Shown here: positions 11,563-23,059 of the stretch, in pieces | How positions within the stretch are numbered: the first letter of the stretch is position 1 | Layout: each line of letters opens with the position of its first letter | Origin: Serripes groenlandicus | Lineage: Eukaryota; Mollusca; Bivalvia; Cardiida; Cardiidae | DNA: 64,000 nt | Assembly: GCA_031761405.1 (NCBI GenBank) | Contig: JASEVX010000003.1 | Span: forward strand, 66,310,150 to 66,374,149 | Direction: 5' to 3' | Notes under the pieces: model-generated | The model's input: the letters and a program-made list of their open reading frames with translations, nothing else | Databases searched by the model: none | What the model was told of the DNA's origin: nothing | Translations under genes and position numbers: made by a program

Positions 11563-11934
11563 TTTCTAAACGTTACGCCTCGTACATTCATTCAGTAATT
11601 ATAAAAATAACTCATGTTTATGGTATACCACGCTGTTTTAGGTTTCATATTCATTATTATGTTGATTACAGATCCGATTACATTTTTTGTGTCTGGACCC
11701 AAGTTGTTTGTACGGCATAATTTCGGAACCATATAATATAATAGCACACACTTAAGCATCAAAAACATTGAATAAAGTCTTTACAGGTATACATGAAAGT
11801 TCATTGAAAGAATTAAATACATTTGCAGGAACACGCTGCGCCTTAATGGACATATACTCTGCCATTTTATACAAGGAGAGCCTGTTTGTGAAATATAGAC
11901 CTACATAACCAAAGCCATTCACTGTTTCAAGTAA

Positions 11935-12557
11935 AACGAGAATTTTTTCATGGTGGAGATAGTTATCCTTTTGCAACAAAATACGAAAGACAACAACGCA
12001 TTCTGAGGTTTTAATGGTGAATTCGATAGGAATTATTATTTGTTATTGTGACCAGAAGCTTCTTTATCCGGATGTATGAGGATATTGTAATGAGGTGCAG
12101 CTTCAGAGCAGTCGGGCTCCAAAAGTATAAAAGTGTTACCTGTGCTCTGAATAACGTGTGACGGTCGATTTTAGTGTAACCTGTAAGTTATCAAACTTCA
12201 GGTGAAATACTCATTTAACAACCACAACAACTATTTTATTTTGTTGTTATAAGTTTGTCTAATGCAAAGTACAATCCGTTTTCCAAATAGTTCATCCAGC
12301 CAACAATAGTCAGAGTCTGCCAAGTTTATTCATTTAATGTGTTACGGTATGTTAATTGTATTTCGTAGTTCATTTATCAAATACAATTATTGTCTGCTTA
12401 CACGAATTCTCTAATAATACGTTTCTTTTTCTTCTTCTTTTATGACAAATCAATAATTTAGTCCTCGCTCCGATCCAGATTTTGATGTCCTAATTTTAGA
12501 AACAGGGACATTCAACTTGATATCATAGTTATAAACCTAATTACCCATATGTGGGTA
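11935..12557. other. intergenic, no gene seen
   Basis: First unduplicated sequence right of the copy 1 boundary. AT-rich, with no recognisable exon, repeat family or RNA. Confidence 0.5.
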
Positions 12558-12846
12558 CCGAGCCCCGGTAGCTCAATCGGTAGCGACGTGGTCTGTCACC
12601 CAAGATGTTGTGAGTTCGAACCACAGCTCGATCGGCATTCTTTCAGACGTTTGAACAAATAATCCACTCGCAAAGGTAATTATTACCACCAGTGGGCCAT
12701 GTGGAAGAGTAGCAAATTGCTTAGTAAGCCATTTATTTTGAGAACATGTGAGAAAAAGTTGGGGTGCATATGGTTCAATGAATTGGCTAGCCTGATATTA
12801 CCGAAAAGTTGTTGACAACGGCGTCAAACACCAATAAATCAATCAT
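12558..12846 (+). mobile_element. tRNA-derived SINE
   Basis: The tRNA-like head CCCCGGTAGCTCAATCGGTA carries an A box and GTGAGTTCGAACC a B box. The body contains 'tttcagacgtttgaacaaa', and the tail is 'gttgttgacaacggcgtcaaacaccaataaatcaatc'. Same family as 9,153 and 43,013. Confidence 0.85.
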
Positions 12847-12939
12847 ACCATATGTTGGTTTTATTCCAATGTATTTTCAAAGAAGAAGCAGTCTCTAAAA
12901 ATATCTGGTTTATATGGTAATACTGAAACAAAGAGAACC

Positions 12940-13440
12940 ATGATTGTCTTTTATCGCTCACCTGCTTTAAAATAATTTAAAAAAAAGTTTAAATGTTCTT
13001 ACTCAAAACATATAAAAGAAAGAGCCCCCTGTTTTACAACAGATCAGAATAATTTGAACAATATTGGCAGAGGGTCACCTAAGGAACATTTGTGTTCCAA
13101 AATATATTCAAATCCTGCATACACTTTTGGCCTAGCAATTATTTTTTAAATTTTGACTATTTATTCCAATAAGGAGAGCATGTTTCCATCCCCTGGTGAT
13201 CATGATTTTAAACAGATCGTACACAGTTGAACAATATTGGTAAAGGGTTACCACAGGAACATTTGTGCTCATTTATGTTCAACTCGGGTCGATACTTTTG
13301 TACAAAAAGATTTGAAAGTGTTTACTATAATCCATATAAGGAAAGCGAGCCGAGCCAATGCAGTCTGCACTTTCGGTTTCATATAGGGTGGTTAATTAAG
13401 TCGAGCACAAACATACAAATAAAGCCAATTAGTGGGAGAT
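12940..13440. repeat. degenerate dispersed repeat
   Basis: Begins near 'ttatcgctcacctg' and contains two copies of a module (gaacaatattgg...gggt[ct]acc...ggaacatttgtg) at 13,056-13,100 and 13,228-13,270. It resembles the interior of the terminal-hairpin elements. No gene is seen. Confidence 0.5.
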
Positions 13441-13459
13441 GAATAAAGTTTCTAAAGTC

Positions 13460-13990
13460 GCCAAACAATGGACAGAATGTAGGCCGTGCTAAGTTGACAA
13501 TCATTTTTTCTCATATGTGTTGTGAAACGTTGAGAAAATATCCAACTTAGCTAATATCTGTGTTATTTTAAGACTCATATGTTTACTGAATAATTAAACA
13601 AATACTCCATTTGGAATGGTTTATCATGGATAGCAGCTGTAATGTTATCACTTATCTCTAAGGCACTTGTTCGTATGACTCTAGTAATTCGCATGTCGTT
13701 ATATAACATTTAATAAAGTTCAACAAGCCTGTGTGAATAACACAATATTTAATATTTAGCCAATACACATGAAACAATATTGAAACAATATTGACACATG
13801 TAACATTTAACAAGATCAACTAGTACATCGTTAATTTAGTCTCGCCTTCTTTTACCAATACATTTACGAAAATGTCCCACTTGCGCAAAGTGCCATTTCA
13901 TTCTACGCGACGCCCTTCTTTCTCCCATATCTTCCCGTATGTCTGAGCAGGATAAATCCAACTGGATGTATCTCTCCCCTCTCGGATCTC
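13460..13990. repeat. local paralogous block R1
   Basis: Shares a series of blocks with 18,850-19,246 plus 19,815-19,900 (for example 'tgtgtgaataacacaatatttaata', 'aacatttaaca', 'caactagtacatcg'). Similarity is low but collinear. R1 is the uninterrupted form; the right-hand copy is split by about 570 bp at 19,246-19,815. Confidence 0.5.
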
Positions 13991-14054
13991 ATTCTACCCA
14001 ACGTGTCTGATCTAGACACCATATCAAACAAGATATGTACCGTCCTGATAGACA

Positions 14055-14283
14055 ACCAACGTTACGGTCTCTGCGTAATGTATCTACCAGGATCAGCCTT
14101 CGCAGTCCGCGCAGGCTAATTCGGACCAACCCATTCCGTCTCTGGGAGATAGAGGTATAGTGTAATGATTCTGGACACATATAATCCACAGGAGGCGAAA
14201 CGTGTCTGTCCGGATAAGCATGCGCGGCATGCTTAGGCTGATCCGGGTCGATACGTTACGCAGAGACCATACTGTTGGTTTTC
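14055..14283. mobile_element. foldback MITE with about 60-bp arms
   Basis: The left arm starts CCAACGTTACGGTCTCTGCG. The right arm, read in reverse complement, starts CCAACAGTATGGTCTCTGCG, and both continue through GTATC, GGATCAGCCT and a CGCGC block. The right arm also holds AAGCATGCGCGGCATGCTT, itself nearly palindromic. The element can fold into one long hairpin. The open frames at 13,989-14,299 are arm translations. Confidence 0.8.
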
Positions 14284-14299
14284 TCGCGGGACGGCTCAT

Positions 14300-14677
14300 T
14301 TTTCCTAATGTGTTATATCTGTTTATCTGCTCTCCCTCTATTTCTTAATAAATATCGGACCACTTAACAAAATTAACATATATGCATTTGTTATTAATAA
14401 ACTAAATATCATTCACAAAGTAAATTGTCAACTCCCAGTGGAGCGCCACCCGATTTGTATTCTGTGTCTTTATGTTACAGTATTCCCCTTGAACCAAAAT
14501 ATTATGATGTCCGATATCCATACGTTAATCTTAAGGAAAAGGCCGTAATATAAGACATCAATAACGCTAAATCATTTACCCTTTCACACAAGCAACAAAT
14601 CTACAGCGGACGATTTGAAAACACCTAGTCAAAAGTATGTAAACATCTCTAAAATGATGAAAGAACAATTATTCAAT
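14300..14677. other. intergenic, no gene seen
   Basis: AT-rich sequence without a recognisable feature, between the foldback MITE and the tandem duplication. Confidence 0.45.
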
Positions 14678-16528
14678 TAAGTTGATAACATTGTAGCAAA
14701 GGCATGCTCTCTAAAAGCAATTTCTCCTTTTGCCATAATGTTTTCAAAAGTCTTCTACTGTAGAGGCCTCATAAAGCCTATGGAATTGGCATAGGGTTTA
14801 TAACTGTACAGCAATCTGGTAATTTCTCGTAACGAAATTACTAAGGTATATACATGTAGTCCAAAGGTGGTACCCAATATTATATGTAAACATTGTTCGT
14901 TCATTTTCAAATGCCTCGTAAACACATATATAACATATAGGATACAGCAATGTATAATAACAACAAGTGCATAAAGACAATGATATTGTGTTAAACGTGG
15001 AATTTAACAATTATTTTCTCAACTGACCTTTGTGTCACATGAGAGCAGGTCCATTAGGACCCTGAAATAATTTAGCTTTGATGTCCTCTGCCCTCTTTTA
15101 AAGCGACTGAAATCCAGATGGCACGAAAAAAAAAAAAAAAAAAAACCTCGAGTTCGCCCTAAATGTTATTCTTTATGTTATCCAAGTAAAACCAGGGTAG
15201 AAAATGTATCGTTTTTTATCAATAAAGTGAACTTGAGTCGTTTTCAATTGTCCCGATGAAGGGGTTTCCTATTTAAAAATACTTACCCCGTTACTGACAG
15301 GGTAGAATTTCCGATGGAAAAAGTATCGAAAACAAGAAAAAATCACCGATTATAGGGGTATGTAAGATATCAGTTATCATATTTTAATGCCCCAAATACA
15401 AAAATAACACTTATTTTCTTAAAAGTGGAAATTTTATTTTCTTTCGACAGTTGGGTATCTGGAGTTCAGTCGCTTTAATTCAGATGTATTTAAATAACTT
15501 ATATGCTGGTGTAAAATACAGAGGATGTATGCGGGTTAATACTGCCCAAATATCATGAGTTACTACACGTACACTATGATTACTTTGACCAAGTTCAAAA
15601 GGAATGGTTTTATATGTTTCCTTTTACATTTCAAAATCGTTTCCTCCTCCCTGCCAGAATGATTAATTTCTACTTTATTTTGCTTCCTTCCTTCATAAGA
15701 TTATTGTCAACTCGCACTAGATATTCTATTTTATACATTTTCCCAAACATGTGCATTCATCCAATTTGTACAATATAAGTGCTCCACAATAAACAAAACA
15801 ATACAGTACAATATATTTCATTAAGGTGCTGACATAATACATAAAAGATAGCTAGCTCTGCAATAAATTATCCACAGATACTTCCTAAAGTCAATAACAA
15901 TCTCATTTGGTCTAACTTATTATTGTTCTAAATCACTAATAATCGAGGTCTCTTACACTATGCTATATTTCAGTCCGAGAACTATTTGAATGCTTGTCCA
16001 TTATTAGACCTATAACGCAATTATGTGCTGTCCAATTTTCCAGTTCTCGTCATATTACCAGTACTACAATTAATCATTCTAATACACCGAAATCCTTCAT
16101 TCTAACAATACGCAAGACAACACCTTTCTTTTTATGCATTGTATAATACCCTACTTTATAAAAACACTACAGATACTACAGTAAGAGGCACATACAGAAA
16201 ACACATTTTTTTTCTTGCCAGTACCCAGTCCATGCAATACATTTATATCTCCCATTCTAACAAACATCCGACAACTGATCACGACCCCAAGCGTTTGATA
16301 TTCTTTAAACTAACTAAACTTATATTTCTTGGAGAATTTTCAAGTAAGTCCAAACCTTGACTTGACACGCATAACTAAGCGTGCTAGATAACGCAACTAA
16401 TAACATCATATCGTTCCCCAATCGTCTCCCAAAGGTGTTAAAACTTACTAATTCAGATTCCAATCATTATCCTCTAGTAATACATATTGCCATTAAACCA
16501 TTGATATCGTCAATTCTACACTACTAAA
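14678..16528. repeat. tandem duplication, unit A
   Basis: Begins GTTGATAACATTGTAGCAAA and runs to 16,528, where the same sequence restarts as unit B. The order of blocks is identical. Unit A is longer mainly because of the MITE at 15,102-15,474. No coding region was recognised in either unit. Confidence 0.9.
15098..15478. mobile_element. piggyBac-like MITE with TTAA target duplication
   Basis: A 373-bp insertion (15,102-15,474) has termini AGCGACTGAA and TTCAGTCGCT. The inverted repeat reaches about 18 bp with one mismatch (through TCCAGAT). TTAA flanks it at 15,098-15,101 and 15,475-15,478. Unit B has a single TTAA at 16,933-16,936 in the same context (CCCTCTTTTAATTCAGAT). It contains an A20 run at 15,127-15,146. 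Its termini differ by one base from those of the 10,028 MITE, so they are one family. Confidence 0.92.
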
Positions 16529-18088
16529 TGTTGATAACATTGTAGCAAAAGCAGAAATTGCTCTCTAAGTGCAATTTCTCCTTTTGCCATAATATTTTCA
16601 AAAGTCTTCTGCTGAAGAGGCGTCATAAAGCCTATGGAATTGGCATATGGTTAATAACTGTACAGCAATCTGGTTCTTTATTAAGGTATATAGTCCAAAG
16701 GTGTTACCCAATAGTATATGTAAACATTTTTCGTTCATTTTTAAATGCATCATAAACACATATATAACCTATAGGATACAATGTATAATAACAACAAGTG
16801 CATAAAGACAATGATATCGTTTTAAACGTGGAATTTAACCATTATTTTCTTAACGGACCTTTTTGTCACATGGGACCATGTCCTTTATGACCCAAAACTA
16901 ATTTATCTTTGATGTCCTAGAACTGCCCTCTTTTAATTCAGATTTATTTATATGACTAATATGCTGATGTAAAATACAGAGGATTTATGCGGGTTTAAAC
17001 TGCCCAAAAGTATTCTGAGTAGTTACTACATGTACACTTTGACTACTTTGGTCAAGTTCAACAGGAATATGGTTTTATATGTTTCCTTTAAATTTCCTCC
17101 CTGACAGTATGATTAATTTCTAGTTTAGTTTGCTTCTTTCATAAGCTTATCGTCAACCCGCACTAGATATTTTATTTTATGCTTTTCCCCAAACCTGTGC
17201 AATAATCCTATTTCTACAATATACTTGATCCACAATATGCAAAACAATACAATACAATATTTTTCATTAAGTTGCTGAGTATGAACATAATACATAAAAG
17301 ACAGCTCTGCAATAAATTATCCATAGGAACTTCCTATTGCCAGTTACATGGAACACACAAGCGTGTTTACCCATTTCGTCTAACTAGTTATTGTTCTAAC
17401 TCACTAATAATCGAGGTATCTTAACTATGTTCTTATTCATATTTAGTCCGAGACCTATTTCAATGCGAATCCATTATTAGACCTATAACACAATTATGTG
17501 CTGTCCAATTTTCCAGTTTTCGTCATATTACCAGTACTGCAATTAATCATTCTAATACTCCGTTATCCTTCATTCCAACAATACGGATAGCATCACCTTT
17601 CTTTGTATGTATTTTATAATACCCTACTTCATAAAAGCCCTACAGATACTACAGTAAGAGGCACATACATACATTACAGTTTCATCTTGCAAGTACTCAT
17701 TCCATGCAATATATTTATATTTCACATTCTAACAAACACCCAACACCTGATGACGACAACAAGTGTTTGATATGCATATCAAACCCTCATTTTACCTCTT
17801 TAGTAACATATGTTACACACGTACACATCGTGCCGTTATATGAGATAATTACACGGCAGTTACCTTAAACTAACTAAACTTATATATCTTGGAGAATTTT
17901 CAAGTAAGTCTAAACCTTGACTTGACACGTATAATTCAGCGTGCTAGCTAACGCAACTCATAACCTCGTATCGCCACCATTCGTCTCCCCAAGTTGTTTA
18001 AACGAACTAATTCAGATTCAAATCATTATCCTCCAGTAATACATAATCATTACTAAACCATTGATATCGTCAACTCTACATAACTAAA
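16529..18088. repeat. tandem duplication, unit B
   Basis: Directly abuts unit A. It keeps the empty TTAA site and has an extra stretch of about 90 bp near 17,778-17,868 beginning with the palindrome TGATATGCATATCA and absent from unit A (16,299-16,305). Similarity to unit A is clearly lower than that between the large duplication copies, so this duplication is older. Confidence 0.88.
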
Positions 18089-18850
18089 CGTGTAACTACC
18101 ATTGTTTCTTACATCACATATCTCACCAAGAAAACACCAATTTAACCAACAATAAAATATATAGTTAACACTGAATTACACAATACTACATCATTTTATA
18201 CAAAACAAGTCCGTCCTGTCCTGTAACAAGTATTACATTAGCTACTGACAACATTCCTACCTTGATATTATATTCCTCACTTAACTAACCGACTTAAAAC
18301 ACATATCATATTGCGCCGATACCAAGTCCGAGACTTGGAACAGACTTATACATATGCCTTTTCTAATTATTCCAAATCTGTTTTAAAATTTAGAAGCTAG
18401 TATTAGATGTTTAGCAAATTTTAACTGCATTGAAAATATCCTGAAATTAATTATATATAGTTTTCGGAAAATTAGGCAGTACTTCAAAATTTCAATATCA
18501 AAGCAAACAAAAAGGTTACTGACACAAATTATAAAACGTTTGTACCACCTTTCTTGTCAAACACGTCATTTGGATCGACCTACATACTCCTTTAACATCA
18601 TCTCAAATGAACACTACCAGCCGTGTTGGTTCCCTCGGTCTGTTGTTGACCGTTACTATTTTACAAGAGTACATTTAAAAGGAAGTAACCAATCTTCTGC
18701 GCAAAAGAACGCGATAGGGAACTTCCCCCACTTAACACAAAATTACACATATATACTACCATAGTTCCGTAAAAGAGTCTATGATGATATTGTCCTGGTC
18801 ACGAGGTACTTGTAATTGTATCTCTCACCTCTCTGGCTCGTTGTTTATGT
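18089..18850. other. intergenic, no gene seen
   Basis: AT-rich. The 74-codon frame at 18,540-18,764 has no recognisable domain, and I do not call it a gene. Confidence 0.45.
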
Positions 18851-19245
18851 CTCTAGTATTTTGTAGTGAGTTGTGTAACAATCAACGAAGTTCAAAATAC
18901 CTGTGTGACTAACACAATACTTAATACATGAAAGTACTGACAAAATTAGCAGCTAACAACAATATGTTTTGTGTAAAGTTGAGAAATAAGCGAAAAATTC
19001 ATCTTAGTTAATATCAGTGTGCTTTTTAGACTCTTTGTTTACTTAATCGTTTAGAAAACTATGACTATTTAACAGAGAAAATATTTGTATTGTTATCTCT
19101 TATTTCTATAGCCCATTTTCGTATGTTTCTACTACTACGCATATGCATTGCGTTGAGTAAGAATTACTTAATAAATTGAAAAAGCCTTTGTTATTATATA
19201 GATCACATACATAGAACAATACTGATACATTGAACATTTAACATG

Positions 19246-19682
19246 ATTGCATACTTTCATATTGTCCCGTTCACTTTACATTGCAGAAAGTGGTCATCAT
19301 TTTTCAATCATGACCGGTGTCAAGGAGTGATCATGACCGTAGATAAGGTTGTAAGAAAATTCCGCATAATCAACATGCTAGGGATCTCATATACTGATCA
19401 TGGACAATATCTCACTGTGTCATGCTAACAGTATGTTTATGACATGATAACAGTATACTGTTACATGCACGCGCGTCTAAAATGTTGGTCATGCACGTGT
19501 ATTACGTCATTTAAAAAAATTACGTCACGGTTATAATTTCTTTCCAACGGCATTTGCAACAAAATGACTACTAATGTAAACAAACAGTTTGTTCCTATTT
19601 CGGAAGCAGATTTATCAACTCTAAATATAATAAAATCTCCACAGTGTAAACCAAATAGTTTACAATATGAAAGTATGCAATA
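19246..19682. mobile_element. MITE-like element with 20-bp terminal inverted repeats
   Basis: Left end ATTGCATACTTTCATATTGT (19,246-19,265); the right end at 19,662-19,681 is its reverse complement. The interior carries the CRE-bearing repeat (19,385-19,575). The paralogous block R1 is continuous at this point (about 13,815), which supports insertion. A clean target-site duplication was not identified. Confidence 0.7.
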
Positions 19683-19685
19683 AAA

Positions 19686-19808
19686 AGGTTATTGATCCTG
19701 TACTGTGAAATCATCGTTGAACCTCGCTCTTTGCCGAACGTAGCCTAGCACGCTCGGCAACGTCAACCCAAGAACTCTGTCCAACGATGATTTCACAGTC
19801 AATAACCT
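19686..19808. repeat. hairpin repeat
   Basis: Arms CTGTGAAATCATCGTTG (19,703-19,719) and CAACGATGATTTCACAG (19,782-19,798) are perfect complements. They are extended outward by AGGTTATTGA and TCAATAACCT, with a central GCCGA...TCGGC. It lies directly beside the TIR element at 19,246 and was probably inserted together with it. Confidence 0.8.
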
Positions 19809-19809
19809 A

Positions 19810-20640
19810 CAGTATCAACTTGTACATCGTCAAATCAGCATCGCCTACATTTACCAAGATTATAACGCTAATGTCCTCTAGCACAATGTGCATTGTCATC
19901 TAGGGATATATCACAGCTCACCAAACTTCGGTTAAATGTAATTCTGACACTCTGTTGAAAATTAATGCATTCACTTTAAGAAATAATCAGAGGCCTTGCC
20001 TTATTAAATAGTATATTTATTGTTTTACTTGCGATAATAAAAACCTGTAATTATAATGCATGTACCAATCGATTTATCTGAGTCCTCTAATCTTAGTGCC
20101 GATATACAGTTGATATATTGTCTATTATTTATATATGTTATGGATGCACTCTAGGTATTTTCACCAAACAAAACGCATGATATAGATACATAAGCAACCT
20201 TTGAATAACGTCAACACTTGCAGCAATCCGAGTTAAGACCAAGAAACAACCTTTTATAAAACGGTCGTTAGAGAAATGATATCCGATAAATTGATCATAT
20301 ACTGATGTTAATAATATTTAAAATCAATGGGAATCTCTCTAAAACTAGTGAAAATTTAGTTTCGTCCAAATATGTCAGTTAGGGCCTCTATTTTGGAGAA
20401 GGTCATATTATGGTGGATTGTATACAGCACCTACTTTAAAGGAATTATCATCGACCTATCACTGTGTAGAGAAACGTTTATACGATAGTATATACCATTG
20501 GCGATTAAACTGTTTGATTTAGTTCAAAAAAGGCAATAAAACTGTTTGATTTCGTATAAATTAAGTGATTTCACTGTTTGATTTCGTATATAATTGGTTA
20601 TAAAACTATCTGATTTCATATTAAATCATGGTTTAACAGG
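19810..20640. other. intergenic with a short tandem repeat
   Basis: No gene is seen. From 20,507 to 20,625 the block ACTGTTTGATTTCGTATA recurs about every 40-50 bp in four diverged copies. Confidence 0.5.
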
Positions 20641-20757
20641 TAAAATTGATCATCTGCAAAAGGTTTGGGAGTTCAACAAAGAAACTTCAGCAAAAGTGCA
20701 AATAGAAAGCCAAAATGATTGAAGTCGTTTCTAGGTTCCTTTTGTGATTCATTTGTG

Positions 20758-21435
20758 TCAGTCTTGGACTTGAACACGGTACGTATCTGACAGACATACC
20801 AATACGATTGTGTTTACATCATACACCAGTTCGAACTCCATATCATAGAGATTACGAATATTCAGGTTGCTGATCAAGACAGTATTATTATCTCTGAGAT
20901 CATATTCTCCGCTATACAAAGAAACTTGTTCGCACACAAACAATCTTGTAAGATCCCGATAAGGGAATAAGACAATTTCAATATGGTGTACAATGAAGTT
21001 TCAATTCTTGTTAATTCTGGAGTACTTTAAGATAGATTGTTCAAAATTAACAGGGGATCCGTCCAGATTTACCGTCCATTGCATGCCAATCGAGTATTTG
21101 ATGGAACGGTACGGAATTGACGGAGAATTTGATTCACTTAGTAAAACTATCAATACTGCCCTCTCAGGATGAGATTCGTCAGTGTGTGCGATGGTAATTA
21201 ATTTCCATAGAGAAGGCCAAGGTTTGTTTTCAAGAAACAGTTCTTTCATATCCGTCTGTTTTACTGTTCCTTGTTGAAACCATGTTGGTATGTTATCATA
21301 TTGACTATCTGGGTAGTTTAACTGCAGTGCGAGTGAGACCAAACCACCAAACCATGATTTACTTGGAACTTTACAACCGGTACGTGTTCGTATCTGTCCG
21401 GATAGACAAAGAATATTCCTACATCAATCAGACGT
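20758..21435 (-). pseudogene. exon 3 of the copy 2 receptor-like gene, with two stop codons
   Basis: After a TTTTTATATTGCAG acceptor (AG at 21,437-21,436) the phase 0 frame, which fits the phase 0 end of exon 2, reads TSD-stop-CRNILCLSGQIRTRTGC and continues for about 140 residues. It is interrupted again by TGA at 21,003-21,001, then continues as FPYRDLTRLFVCEQVSLYSG through YDVNTIVLVCLSDTY to a stop or donor near 20,783-20,758. The last part (C-x-QV, a Gly-Tyr motif, VCL) resembles the membrane-proximal ectodomain of methuselah-like GPCRs. Both parts share one frame, so the stops are point changes. No 7TM segment is seen further down to 18,000. An intact counterpart should lie left of base 1. 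Confidence 0.6.
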
Positions 21436-21720
21436 CTGCAATATAAAAAAAAACACATATTTATAATACATATACATGTAATTAAACTTTTTATGAAATG
21501 ACAACGAATGTCAGATTATTTTTATCAAATGTCAAAGCACAAAAAGAAAATCTGGTTTTCCAAAGCAATTTCGATTTCGTCAGTAAACCGTTTAACAATG
21601 CTGCCAATAATTATACCGAGGTCATATTCAGCTAAGTTAAGGAGTTTATTAAAATTATTACATAAAGTGATTTATGAGGAGTATTTCGTTAAATTGTATT
21701 TAACGTTTACAATATTTCTA

Positions 21721-21840
21721 GACGAAATTTACGGGTTTTGGCGCCAAAGTGACTAACGTTACGACGTCAAACCGCTGACGTGATGTCATTCCCCTAGTAT
21801 TCGGTCATGTTATATTACACACGTTATATATAAAGAAATA
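21721..21840 (-). repeat. reverse copy of the TGACGTCA/GGCGCC repeat
   Basis: Read on the minus strand this matches 4,518-4,625 block by block (taacgtgtgtaatataacatgaccg, gacgtcaaaccgctgacgt, GGCGCC). One of its CREs is changed to TGATGTCA. Together with 21,485-21,515 it may be the other arm of the foldback element. Confidence 0.7.
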
Positions 21841-23059
21841 CGTAATGAGTATATTAGATCGGATACAAGCATTGTAATGTGATAAATGTATATATAATTT
21901 GTATTGGCCAAATAAAAGGCGTGTAACTTACCGAATATAATTGAATTGACATGCATTTTAACAAACCATTTTGCCATACATATACTTAGGAAAACTATTC
22001 CATTTATCTTTAAAGTTATTTTTAAAATGAAATATTACTTTTCGGGACACCCTGTATGTATGTGGATTTTTAAACAAAACCTATACTTCACTGTATGCAT
22101 TTGTGATTTTTTTTTGTTGGCATCTTCCTAACTATATGATAAACGACAACCATATCTGTCTTCGCAGTAAACAAAAGACGTTGGATTGAGGTTGTATAGA
22201 CGTTGGACCCCGACGTTTGATTAACTTTGGATTTTGAATTCAGACAAGCGCTTTCTCTGACTATATCATTTTAATTGATTCCATGGAAAACTTGCTTGGA
22301 AAAATTATCCATGTAACATTGGAACCGAATTCCATGGAAGAAAATATGAATTTTCAATTGATATTGTCTTCTTTTTCCATGGACAGTTTGGGATAATTGT
22401 CCATGGACGTATTTCCCCATGTTTTTGTCTATGGAAAAGGGATCCTGTTTTTAACTTAACATTGAAAATACTATTCATAGCTACTGAAAATTGTCAGTAC
22501 AGTGCCATTGAAATGCATTACAATTTATAGTTTATAAATCTTACATATTGCAATCTTTATTCAATTAAATTTTATTTTATTTGTACAGCAAAAAATAAAA
22601 AAAATCACATTTTTTTAAATATTTGGTGGGTTCCTTTAGCTCTAGATGACTTGATTTTCCTCATTTATTCTAGAAACATCACCGATGATCAATCAAAGCA
22701 CTGAAAGTGCTGACGGCCTGGATGCTGCAGAAAGGTTGGAGAAGTAGGGAACATGTAAAAGGAAATAACAATTGCAGCTTATGTTTATGTATTTAGTGTT
22801 AAGAAGTTAAAAGATCATATCAAAAATAGTAAATATTAAGAAACTGCCAATTTGAAAACAGGAGAACCTTGTTGGCGCTATATCGCTCACCTGAGTGCAA
22901 GAGCTCACAAATATACGCATTAAAGACATGAAGAATGAAAGGAAAATTTGACAGCAGGTTTAGGCAGAATATTTGAAGTTTCTGACTTATTATATTGAGA
23001 AATATATCAATGTTAAATCTACTTCAATTAAGTAGAAATAATTCTCTAAATCATATACT

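Larger units (their letters stand above)
1..11934. repeat. segmental duplication, copy 1
   Basis: This block aligns in the same orientation with 22,043-37,113, starting at the window edge (base 9 pairs with 22,051). It ends at 11,934/37,113, after which the two sequences differ completely. Divergence is low: only 4 mismatches in the 120 bases beginning at 6,001 versus 28,281. The duplication must extend left of base 1, because similarity is already full at the edge. Copy 1 keeps 7,162-9,452, which copy 2 has lost, and carries a MITE at 10,028-10,568 that copy 2 lacks. Copy 2 has 142 bp (26,916-27,057) missing from copy 1 at 4,731, between CTCG repeats. Confidence 0.95.

Noticed and set aside
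12558..12640. Functional tRNA gene
   Set aside because: A and B boxes are present but the cloverleaf is not maintained, and a SINE body and tail follow.
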